Source: Gracilaria gracilis (Eukaryota; Rhodophyta; Florideophyceae; Gracilariales; Gracilariaceae). From it: a stretch of DNA of 64,000 nucleotides. The DNA lies in contig JARGSG010000222.1 of assembly GCA_030374805.1 (NCBI GenBank), forward strand, positions 274,267 through 338,266, written 5' to 3'. Made by a program: the position numbers and the translations under genes. The notes beneath the pieces are model-generated. The model did not search any database and had not been told where the DNA came from. It saw only the letters and a program-made list of their open reading frames with translations. This document shows, piece after piece, positions 1 to 9,738 of the stretch (positions are counted from its first letter, which is position 1; each line of letters starts with the position of its first letter).

Positions 1-258
1 AAATTCTAATGAAATAATCTTGACATTACCGCTTTCTTCCAGTTTCCAACAGACGTCAACGAAGATGGGACGGGGTAGAAAGAGATATCGATGGGAAATA
101 TCCAGGTACGAAGTAGCATGTTCAATGAATCCGACGATATTGGAAACGACATACCACCCTATAAGAGACACTCAAATTCAGACGCCAACGCTGTTGTTGC
201 TTCATTAAGAATGACACCCATCATGAGAACTGCAGTTAATTAAGATGCTGCAGAAGTT

Positions 259-3085
259 ATGCGGAATAAAACTATCCAAGATCCAACCGCGCAGGACGGA
301 GGTGGCTCTCAAAGCTTATCATATCCAGATCATCACTTTCTTGGCGTCTCTGCAGTGGGATTTTCTTACCAGGCATTATATGGTTCGGAGAACAATGAAA
401 AACGTGCTCAAACTCATATGGGTGGAGAAGATATACACCTGTCCGCCAATGTTTTTTCTAGCACTGGACCTAGCTCAATAGTTAACGGAAGCCTCACTTC
501 TATTTTCCAATCTTCTGATCACTTAAGTTGGCCTCTTTCACCGACACCCACGAGTTTCGATGGACCAAAGTCTGCCAAACAATCAGAGTATGAACGATTA
601 GCGCCCTTTCTGTACAGCGCAGAAATTTCCAATGTATCGCAGAACGGAATTAAAAGATGGTTGAGAGTACCCGCAATCCATTCGAACTTTTCATATAGAT
701 TCCTGATATCATACGCAGTGCAGAAAGCTCATATTGAGAAGACACACGTCAGAATGTGTTTCAATGGACATGCGGCTCACTCTGGGAAGCCCAGATCTGC
801 CCGAGAATGTCCAATCTGCAACAGTTCGCTCGCCGCAAGCAAGCATAAGTTCTGGTTTCTAAAACCATCATCAGCATTGAAGGCATTTTGTCGGGCTCAA
901 AATTCATTAAAAGAGTTGATTAGCGGTTGTATTAGATCAAAGGAGTCCTTAGCGTCTCACCCTTTTTGATAGTAGAGATCACGATTACTACCACGGAGAA
1001 ATGTTTCTGAGACAGCATGCAGAACGATTTCAAAGCTGGAATGCCGAAAGCAATGACCTTTTTGTTTTTCTCACGCTCCCTTCGAATGGTTTCGAGTGTA
1101 CCAAGAACTGAAAGGGTACTCCAATATATGTTCTTCCTATAGCATTTACAGTTCTGAACTCTAATCCGAGAAAACGAAGCCAAGCTTCGATGTGCATCAT
1201 AAGCGCGGTTGTTCCTTCTTCTCATGATCCCGAGTACTTTGACACCTCTATGAATGAAATTGTCTTGGATCTGAAAACCCTGGAAAAAGAAGTGCCAGCG
1301 GTTTGTCATGACGGAAGAATAAGGACAATTCAGGTATTTGTTTTGTTTTTCACTGCGGACTGGCCGGCAGCATCTAAGGTTCTCGGATATGTTTGCCATA
1401 TGGGAGAAGTGTTCTGCCGTTTTTGCAAGAAGAAGAAAGTTGAAGTGAAGAATGCTCATGCTTGTGCGCTGTGCCAGAAGATTGTTCGTCGTTGATGAAT
1501 TCCCTTTGGCGCCGGGCTGAATACAATAGTGGGGATATAATCAAAACAGAATGCATTGAAAAACGAGAAGGTTCTGAAGTTGGTAAAATATGGAAAGCAT
1601 TGAGTTCCAATAGAATGAACTAAAGAAGCAAAACGAAGATGATCAAAGAATCCAGTATCAAAAGATCTTCATGAGTGGCACAATTGTCTGTCGACTTCGT
1701 GTTTTCCTTCCCCTACGACGTGATGCATTTGGTGCTACTTGGGTGGACCAAACATGTTTTAGGACTTTTGCCCGGAATTCACCCACGACATGAACGGTAT
1801 GATCATGTTCCGCCTTACTATATACCATCGCAAAAGCTCGAATTTCCACAATGCTCTGGAGAACAGCACACACGGCATTCCGAGTTCAAGGGGAAGGGCA
1901 CCGCTTTCGTTAGAGCACCTGTCCAGATTTAAAGCGGAAGACTTGAAGCGCCACTCGGAGTTGTATCTTCTCCCAGTATTCCACCGCTTCAATGTAGAAA
2001 AACAGATCAAGCATCTTTGGAACCAAACTCGATAAATGGTTACCTTGTGATTCAGCTATAACTGCGACGCAGCCAGCCATCGAGTTCTGACATGAGTGGT
2101 TGAGGAATGCTATGCAAGGTTTGTGCGTTTGTTCTGCTCAGATAGATCTTCATATAACTGCCTTACGCCGACAACACACACCATATTACATCTGCCAGAG
2201 CTGCTCCAACAATGCGGTCCCCTTCCGATCACCTCACAGTTCCTGATAGATAGACTACTGGGGGAGATCGGAAACCGTGTGCAACAGACTTCAAACATTA
2301 CATCGCAAATCTTCCACAAGAACTTTAAGTTGTTTTCTCTCAAGCTGGCAAATGATGGGAAGACATTGGTTGACGACGTTCATGAATCTGTACTGAATGT
2401 CTTGAGGTTTCCAACCCGAAGTCATCTTAGCTCTTCTCAGGCTAATGTTGAGTTCCATACTGGTGCTACCTGCCACGGGGCTGGGTCATCGTTAATGGCG
2501 CTCAACAACGAGCAAAGACGTGCTGTGAGAAAGTTTCTAGCAGACAATTTTCCTTCAGATATGAACACTGCTCGCATCTTCTCAACCAAAGAATTCAGAA
2601 CTGCAACCGTAACCAAGGATTCTCATCACTTCAAAGCAGAGAGCCTCAAATCCTATGATTTGAGATCGAAGATTTCTTTGCATCAGACGCGGCAGAAGTA
2701 CTGCGTTTCTGCCCATTTTGCCCCTTAGAGCTCAATGAGCACTGGTTTTTCACAACGTTACGAAGATCATATTGATATTTGGCATTTTTACTACGGCGTT
2801 GTACATGACATTATTAAGATTGTGGTTGAAGTCGATAAATTGAAGATCACAGCAGTGTTCGTAGATGTAAATTGGGAGTCGAACATGGTGGAAGATCAAG
2901 CGTTTGGTCTCTTGTACTCAGAGAAGAAAGGCCGTGGTAATGCCACCAGAAAGCATGTCATATGCTTTCAACGGGTAATTGGGTTCCTTGAATTGGATGG
3001 TAGAAGGTATTATCTTGACCCATCTCGTCACGGTGACGATAGTTTCCAGAATTCCATACTTCAACGTATAATAAAAAGAACGTAA
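259..3085 (+). pseudogene. tnp2-type (CACTA/EnSpm-like) transposase relic
   Basis: A transposase of the tnp2 family is spread over several reading frames. About 259-969 carries an N-terminal Cys/His stretch (MCFNGHAAHSG then CPICNSS). From about 995 to 1495 the frame reads FVFLTLPSNGFE, an in-frame TGA, then SSHDPEYFDTSMNEIVLDL, FFTADWPAASKVLGY and FCRFCKKK. Around 1690-1790 comes FPYDVMHLVLLGWTKHVLG. At 2096-2728 it reads CLTPTTHTILHLPELL and PLPITSQFLIDRLLGE, and 2735-3085 is a C-terminal piece. These blocks and their order match tnp2 transposases, which cut and paste CACTA elements. The position usually written SDGF reads SNGF here, so a likely catalytic Asp is lost. Frameshifts and stops make it non-functional. 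No terminal inverted repeats were found. Confidence 0.75.
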
Positions 3086-4147
3086 TCAGTACTCAAGACG
3101 GTCCGACGTGTACCCAATTCTTCTATGTCCGATATGCCTTAGTCATTGCTCAAAACCAGCACTGACGGCCTTTTGTTCGTACGAAAACTGTGGGCACGTA
3201 CTTGCTTGAACAATAAAAACTTGTGAAACGTATAATTTCTGATCTCGAAGCCATGCTCTAGCTCGAGGATCTCACTTATAAGGAGAGATATGAGCAGATG
3301 GCGCAACAGAAACGGTCCTTTAAGCATGATTCCCAGCCCACGAACGCGGTTTAAAGAGACCTGCTTCGGTACATTGCCAAGCTTTAGGAGCTTTTACTAA
3401 TAGGGCGCGGTTTTTGTAGTGCTCAACACATAGAAATGAGAGATCGGACCGTTTCACTGGAGCATTTTGAGCATCACTTGCTACGTGTTGAAGCTGACCG
3501 CCTTATTTCCCCAAATCTGACTTCTTCTCTGAAAAGTAGCAACGACTGCATTCGTTGGGTTACCTTCCGCAAAGTGCTGCTATGTTGGTGTAACATGTTG
3601 TATATGTCCGTACGGCTGTACGAGCGTTCCATTGCACTGCACCCACTTGAAGTCAACCACGCAGTCTCATACAATGTCTAGAATAAGGGCGAGTCTGCAA
3701 GCATCATGCCCGAACTAGTTTAAGGAGCACCGCGCAGACTCACGGCGGCTAGGTCGAGAAATAGACGGCCGTGTTATGAGCGTCCGTTTGCCAACAAAGC
3801 CATGCCGAACAGGTCCAGCGCGCGCAAAGAGTAGCGCCGTCTTCGCGTTGATCATGGCGGATTCTAGAGGGTCTCGCACACAATTGGGCCCAACATGCCA
3901 TGATGTACAGTTGGTACCGTTGGCAACCTTTTGAAAGTATACAAATGTCCAATTCACACGTACATGCTTACAGTTTTTGGGTAACCTTACACGTATACTT
4001 GTCGCTGTAAAGCATCTTGTAACATGCCACAGGTTCGTGGCGTGTTTCACGACAAGGGTTCGTTGGTACGACCATGAAAACAGGTCATCAATTTTCTTGC
4101 AGCCTGACCAACGTTTTTTCCAGCATAGCCACCTTGAGCTCCAAACT
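3086..4147. other. no recognised gene; probable interior of the tnp2-type element
   Basis: This stretch lies between the transposase relic and the next ORF. Several short ORFs occur on both strands (for example 3436-3681 + and 3715-4404 -), but none shows a recognisable motif. It is likely non-coding or decayed transposon interior. Confidence 0.3.
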
Positions 4148-4919
4148 ATGGCGGCTACATCCGGAAGGAATCGGGAAATTCTTATTCCGTATGAGGCAAA
4201 GTGTTCATTGCAAGCGTTGATGATACCGTGCACAGCAAAATTTGTAGCTGTACTGGAATCGGTTTCTACGGAGACGCACGAAAATGCTGAAGAAATAAGT
4301 GATTTCCTTACGGAGCAAATTGTGGCGGCTGTTTCCAAAACATCGAGATAGAGAGAATGAGAACCAGCGAAAGAGGTACAGGATTCACCGTGATCGTGGA
4401 ACATCAGAGAAGAAGAAGAAACACTTCCAAAGGCGACGTGCTTGGTATGCCGAGTACACTAAAAAAAAGAAGGCAGAGGCTTCAAACCGTTCTTCTGAAA
4501 GCTGTTGTAGCAGGAGCCCAGCGCGTTCAGCGGATATATCACCCTCAAATATGCCTAGTACGCATGGAAACGGTTCAAGTAAGAACGCAAGAATGTCATC
4601 CGACAATAAAACGTCAGTTGTGGCCAGCAGGCAAGAGAGTTTGGCTCTCGATGCCGATATATCAAGCTCTTTTGGAGCAGCGTTAGATGACACTGTAGGG
4701 AGCAGTAAGAACACCGGCAGAAGCAACAACCATAAATACATTAATTTGGAGCATGACCGATACATATACGAATTGTATATCGAAGAAAGGGTTGTACGAG
4801 TGAACAAACACTATTTATGTCCCCTTCAAGGCACGCCGCCATCCGATGCCATTCGAATTCGTGTCGCACATGACTCCGACAGGGTTCTACTTGTAGAAAC
4901 GTCAGAAAATTCACAATAA
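4148..4919 (+). pseudogene. hypothetical basic ORF downstream of the tnp2 relic
   Basis: The reading starts at ATG 4148 (MAATSGRNREILIPYEAK) and stays open to 4351, then continues one frame over at 4299-4919. The second part begins with a strongly basic stretch (KRYRIHRDRGTSEKKKKHF, RRRAWYAEYTKKKKAE), followed by a Ser-rich linker and an ordered-looking tail (HDRYIYELYIEERVVRVNKHY). CACTA elements often carry a second, DNA-binding ORF, so an accessory protein is possible. That rests only on position and charge. A short intron near 4300-4350 could also explain the frame change. Confidence 0.3.
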
Positions 4920-5994
4920 ATACCGTATTCGCTTCTATAAGCTTCTACATCAGCATCATGTTCAAAGCGAACAAAATGGGGCATGAAATGCCCAAGAAAG
5001 TCCATCCCAGCACCAAATACAGCCTGGAAGAGTGCAGTACAGCTGATATCGAATACATAAACACGTGGCAGACTGGCCTTTGCCGCCTGAAATGCTGAAG
5101 CAGTTTCTTCCCGATGCTTGGAACCTTTCATCGTCTTTGGACGCGTACCTCTTGACCTCCTTAACTTAGTGAAGTCTGAACTTCATGCGCCACCGTACTC
5201 ATTCCTGACGCTCTGTAGGCACCCCTCCTCAAGATCAAGTTTACGCTTCAAAATACATGGCGGGGTGAGCTCTTGGCCTAACCAAGCGACAACTATCCAG
5301 CACCACTTCCAACATTTGAAGCGCCCGACGCAACGCCCAATGACGAAGCACGTTTCTCACTGAGCATTGCATCAAATCCAGGATGCGCCTGATGGTCCCC
5401 GTCTTGGCGCCATGCTCCGGCATGGAAAAACCCGACGGGGGATTTGACTGCGCTGCCCTCACATTCTCCAGCTCATCAATCATTCTGTGGCTACTTTGCC
5501 ACCTAATATTGACATGTGGCGAGTACAATGGAGAGCAGTACGCGGGCGAAAGACAAGGATGGTGAGCACCAGGCATTGTATCCATTTCCTGGCGGCATGG
5601 AGCTGCATTTCAAGCTCTACGACGTTGTACATCACTTAGTCAAATTCTATAGCGCGCTTCGTCATCGTTTGCAGTGCGCTGAAGCCCATAGCCATTTCGT
5701 GTATCTCTCGTTGCGCCTCGCACCGGTGCAGCTCGGCGCGCAGAGTCGGATGTGTCGCAGACGCAATTGGGACCATTGGCAGCCAGCGACTACGGCGATT
5801 GCGGAAGCCTGCCTTCGTGAGCCACACCCGGCGAGCGGTTGAGGCGCTCGCAGCCCCTTGTGTGGGACGCCTAGTTCTGGTCACAGCGGCGGCTGGCATG
5901 ACATTGCAGTGAGCAGTGAAGTGGCGCCACTATAGCAGCTGCACATGCGCGTGCCGATTGGGGGGTCGCGAATGCTTCGTGCTAGTGGCGCGTT
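4920..5994. other. no recognised gene
   Basis: ORFs of 60-114 codons occur on both strands. The minus-strand reading at 5636-5899 lies just beyond the F-box pseudogene and could be its decayed C-terminal part (Arg-rich, ending TMTKRAIEFD). I recognise no domain here. Confidence 0.25.
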
Positions 5995-6420
5995 TCAAAT
6001 CCCAGTAGCTGCAACCAACCGCTGCGTGTTGTCGTCGCGTGCCAGCTGCGGCGCGTCTTCGTTGTCTCCATCGCCCGCCAGCACCGCCGTGCTACGCAGC
6101 TCATGGCGCACCTGTTTGTCGTCCACCACGTGGTGAAGCTTCACCCGCAGCGCCGCGTTGCAATCGCCTGCGCATGTGCCCGCGTCTGTGCCCGCGTCTG
6201 TGCCCGCGCACAAGTGCGACTGCGCGGCGCAGGCGCCAAATTCAAAGCGTCGGTCTTACAGCTGTCGCATCATGGCCCCGTTGCACGCGCACAGCGTGTG
6301 CGCCAGATCCGGGTGCATGAGTCGTAGCGCGGCGCGGTCGGTGGGCGAAAGGTGGCTCATCACCACCCCCAGCGCCTTTTCCGGCAGCACGAGCAGCGAC
6401 CTGCCGCACGTATCTTTGCG
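5995..6420 (-). pseudogene. F-box protein fragment
   Basis: Read on the minus strand from 6420, the frame gives LLVLPEKALGVVMSHLSP followed by TDRAALRLMHPDLAHTL. This is a good F-box helix pattern (LP..xL..ix.yLs...l..l......w). The F-box binds Skp1 in SCF ubiquitin ligases. An in-frame TAA at 6256-6258 interrupts the frame, which then continues as DRRFEFGACAAQSHLCAG to the TGA at 5995. A short GGCACAGACGC repeat encodes AGTDAGTDAG. No start codon is clear, because a TGA lies immediately upstream at 6421. The block is GC-rich like 19.1-20.8 kb, and the LINE 3' end lies about 35 bp away, so the gene may have been split by that insertion. Confidence 0.5.
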
Positions 6421-6455
6421 TCACCCTCGCTGCCGCCACTTTCGCGCGCGCAATG

Positions 6456-7430
6456 GAAAAAGAACGAACGAACGAGTGGCTTTATTTATTTGTTTTTATT
6501 CGATCGGCGCTAGGCAAATAACGCCACGTGGGCCGCCGTAATACGCAGTTGCCGGCGGTTGACACTTTCGTCATCTGCAGAATCGTGCATTCCATTCTCA
6601 GGATTAAAGAATGGTATTCATTGACAGGATTCGTTCCCTTTGTAACGTTTACATACTCTGCAAGACGCCCACACAGTTTTTTTGCAGACGCTCCCATAAC
6701 GCCGTGCACGTCAAACCCAATCGGCAAGAAGTCGATGCAATTTGCTTCACACAACTGGTCCTACTTTGTGTGTTTTGCTGCTTCCACTTCGGACGCTGCC
6801 CCTCCCCCGCGGTTCGAATCTGCATTGGTGTGAATGGCATTGTGGGGGCTAACAATTTTCATATATATACCCAGTGGCTTGGGTTGAGAGCGAATATCAG
6901 TGATAACAAGATCCATGCGAGCTTGCTGGATCTCTGGAAGGTTTTTTTGCAAAGGGAAGCGCCACTCCCTTGTGACGGCTAGGCAGAGCGGTGGTTGCTT
7001 CAAGAACGCATATAGCGTATCTCACAGTGCGTTATTTCCTCGAGTCGATCCCATTCCTACCGAGTATGTCATTGCATAGTAACAGAAATCATCGAGTTTG
7101 AGCACATTGACGTGTTTCTGTGCTGCACATGCAGAACAGGATCGCTAGGCGCAGAAAACGCTATTTACGGAGCAATGGATTAATGATGTTTGTGATCCAA
7201 GTAAGCTGTGAAGCAAAGAAAGGCCTCCATGGTGGACGTTGAACGCAACCTGCTCGTACTCAGCTTGTCGTGCTGGGAGGTTGTCGCAGCTCCGCTTGTC
7301 AGTCGCATATTACGTCACTGAATTCGTGCTGCATTTTGTATATCGTGCCTTTTTGTTCAGCGCGAGCCGATAAGTTATCAAAGGAGAATTCTTCCGAAAG
7401 CGAATGATCTTGTTGCATACTGTTGGTGCT
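6456..7430 (-). mobile_element. LINE, 3' part (C-terminal domain and tail), severed by gypsy-1
   Basis: On the minus strand, 7003-6761 reads QARMDLVITDIRSQPKPLG and then IYMKIVSPHNA. 6754-6482 reads CIDFLPIGFDVHGVMGASA and ends about 40 codons later. This is the C-terminal region that follows the reverse transcriptase in a family of algal and fungal non-LTR elements (…D(V)tvv.P, then dFlPig.e..G..g). Degraded pieces continue to 7430, where gypsy-1 and its GTGCT target duplication begin. The reading resumes on the other side at 12769. The 3' end has an AATAAA-like run at about 6485 and a short GTTC repeat near 6460, suggestive of a microsatellite tail. Frameshifts are present. Confidence 0.6.
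7426..7430. repeat. target-site duplication GTGCT, left copy
   Basis: GTGCT directly precedes the 5' LTR of gypsy-1. The same five bases directly follow the 3' LTR at 12764-12768. Five bases is the normal duplication length for Ty3/gypsy integrases. Confidence 0.9.
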
Positions 7431-7679
7431 TGTAGCCCCTTTGGGCATCTGCAGGCTACGCAGTAGGCGTAGACGCTGCTGTTGGGACTCAAAACGGTCT
7501 TCCCCAATTCAGACACAAGTACCTGAATTGTAAGAGCACCCTACGCAGTTAGCATTCTACTCGTAGCTGGTGGTTTGGTAGAACCACTACAGTACTTAAG
7601 ATAGTTTCTCACCGCCCTCAGTAAAACTTGAGGGCATCAAAACTCTTTCTCCCAAGTCTACCTACTTGGTCTGGTTACA
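7431..7679 (+). repeat. gypsy-1 5' LTR
   Basis: The LTR begins TGTAGCCCCTTTGGG and ends GGTTACA, 249 bp. It aligns along its length with 12515-12763. Differences include CTGCAGG/CTGGAGG, AGCTGG/AGCTTG, CCTCAG/CCTGAG and two in CATCAAAACTC/CATCGAACCTC. Confidence 0.93.
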
Positions 7680-7752
7680 GTGATCACTCTCCGTTTACTT
7701 AGTCTGTGGACTAGAGGAATTTCAGTGCGTCTGTTTACCATTCGATCACAGG

Positions 7753-9723
7753 ATGTCTGACGAGGCATCTGACCAAAATGAAATGTCAAGCCTAACCGGT
7801 CTTGGCACGGCTCTGTCAGAGCCCCGTTTTGTTGCAACATCTGTAAATCACCCGCGTCTAGTGCGCTACGACGCCGCTTCAATCAGGACTTTCTTGATCG
7901 CCTATGATCAATACGTGAAAGAAGTCACCCAGAGAGCACTGCAGCTTGCAGTGGTTGATGCAACAACAGTTGAGCCAGTACGTCCAGTGAACCTATCGTT
8001 CTGCGTGGACCCAGAATGGCTGGAATCAACCGTAGACCTAGGTTTCATTCCGGACATCAGTGATGTCGAGACGCTTACTGATGAGCAATTAAGGCAGTAC
8101 CTGGAGTCCAAATCATCTTCTCACAAAGGCTCTTTGAGTCTTTCTGCTTTGAACAACCTCGTCGAGAAGGAGCTCCGGATGGATATGAGCGACACGTCTG
8201 CGACATCGCGTATGACTCTGTTGCTGACATCTTACAATGCTCTTCTACGCCGTCACAGTTTAAAATGGATTCTTGCATCCCGCCCGAAAACTGCAATTTC
8301 GCACATTCTTGCAGCACTTAAACCTAAGGCACTACGTCTACCGCTCGAGCAGGATTTAGAGTTTGCGCATTCCGAGAAACGCAAAGATTTCAAGGCGTTC
8401 TTGGCGCATGCACTGAAGGTTTCAGAATCATTTGAAGATATTGATATGGGGTTTTCTCCCCAAGAACCCTCTTCAAAGTCAAACAGGAAGGACAAACCAA
8501 GTTCTTCCGGGAAACCCAACCAGCGGTCGGGCACAGCCTCTGCATCTGACAAATCCCAGAGACCACACAGCCGACGACCGAAGCCATTTTGCTTGCATAA
8601 GATATGCAAACAAAAGCGTGCCAGACACTGGATCGACGAATGTGACAGGGCTACTGAAGACGAGAAGCAAGAAATGCGGGCTGAGGTTGCTGCGATGAAA
8701 GCTAGAAAAAGCCCAGCCGCCTCCACACGTTCGCAAACCCGAAATCAATTCGGGCAAGAACGTAGAGGAAATGGACAGGTCTCTCGTATCACGACCGACA
8801 TGGTCCCTAATCATGTCGATTCCGAATCCTGCACCGTCTCACTAGTAGATGGAAAGTCCAGCCAGGCCTGCATTGCTCGACTCGACTGCGGTAGCGACCA
8901 CAGCATCGTTGCTCCATCTCTCGCGGAGGAATCCGCATTGAAAGGCATTGGAAAGATTTCATTAATCAACCCAATTTCCTTGCAAGTCGCTCTAAAGAAG
9001 GGTGAAAAGCCTCAAACATTCTCATTCTCGCGATCATGGATGACTCCTCGTACAATTATGATGCTTCCTTCTGGAGAACTGGCCCTTCGAAACGTCGCGT
9101 ATCTCATCGCGGATGATGACCTGGCATGCGAGAAACTCCTCATCGGGAATCCGGTTCTCAAGCACCTTAGAGCCAACCCCAGCACCATACTGGACGGGCG
9201 GCGAAAGGAACTCGATGGAATCGATTGCGCAGGAGTAGGGAACGTGATCGGAAGCGGTGGTGGATATGTCCAGCGACTCATGATTGCTCGGCTGAATCGC
9301 GAAGAACCAGATCATCGTTCTTTGAAGACTGACAGGCCTCGTGTGGACATCGTCACTGCCAGAGCCGAAGAAGATCCATTCCCCGATCCATCCCTGCTAG
9401 ATCCCATTGATTCCACGCAGCACGAGGAAATCGTTGACGCTACAAAGAAAATGGTCCAGACCGCGCGTAGCAATGGCATGCCGGATGATCCCGTCCAGAG
9501 ATTGAACTACTTGGTTCAATCACACATTAACATCTTCCGCACCGCCCTCTCTTCAGGACCTGCGGCCAGCATTGAGCCGCTGAAGATTGACCTCAACCGA
9601 GAAGCACATCCAGTCCGTGTGAGATTGCGGAATTACTCGCGCGAGCAGCGCGAATTCTTGGACAAGTTTGTCACCGAATTGGTACGAGCAAATATGGTTT
9701 ATCCTAACCCAAGCTCTCCATGA
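7753..9723 (+). CDS. gypsy-1 Gag and protease (first part of polyprotein)
   Basis: This 656-codon ORF starts MSDEASDQNEMSS, 73 bp after the 5' LTR. Residues 1 to about 275 are helix-rich Gag. At about 280 is a variant zinc knuckle, CLHKICKQKRARHWIDEC (Cys-x4-Cys-x6-His-x4-Cys, not the usual CCHC spacing). At about 374 is the retroviral-type aspartic protease with ARLDCGSDHSIV, that is D-C-G where DTG or DSG is usual. The end (REFLDKFVTELVRANMVYP) is the start of the RT linker. The TGA at 9721-9723 falls where gypsy RTs normally have Trp in the SPW motif, and the same frame continues beyond it. It is probably a TGG to TGA null mutation. Readthrough cannot be excluded. Confidence 0.88.
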   Translation: MSDEASDQNEMSSLTGLGTALSEPRFVATSVNHPRLVRYDAASIRTFLIAYDQYVKEVTQRALQLAVVDATTVEPVRPVNLSFCVDPEWLESTVDLGFIPDISDVETLTDEQLRQYLESKSSSHKGSLSLSALNNLVEKELRMDMSDTSATSRMTLLLTSYNALLRRHSLKWILASRPKTAISHILAALKPKALRLPLEQDLEFAHSEKRKDFKAFLAHALKVSESFEDIDMGFSPQEPSSKSNRKDKPSSSGKPNQRSGTASASDKSQRPHSRRPKPFCLHKICKQKRARHWIDECDRATEDEKQEMRAEVAAMKARKSPAASTRSQTRNQFGQERRGNGQVSRITTDMVPNHVDSESCTVSLVDGKSSQACIARLDCGSDHSIVAPSLAEESALKGIGKISLINPISLQVALKKGEKPQTFSFSRSWMTPRTIMMLPSGELALRNVAYLIADDDLACEKLLIGNPVLKHLRANPSTILDGRRKELDGIDCAGVGNVIGSGGGYVQRLMIARLNREEPDHRSLKTDRPRVDIVTARAEEDPFPDPSLLDPIDSTQHEEIVDATKKMVQTARSNGMPDDPVQRLNYLVQSHINIFRTALSSGPAASIEPLKIDLNREAHPVRVRLRNYSREQREFLDKFVTELVRANMVYPNPSSP

Positions 9724-9738
9724 ACCTCCGCCCCGCTT

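Noticed and set aside
3715..4404. 229-codon minus-strand ORF
   Set aside because: No recognisable motif; the overlapping plus-strand frame looks more protein-like and fits the orientation of the tnp2 relic.
6805..6820. tRNA T-arm-like GGTTCGAATC
   Set aside because: No matching D-arm or acceptor stem; it lies inside the LINE coding region on the other strand.
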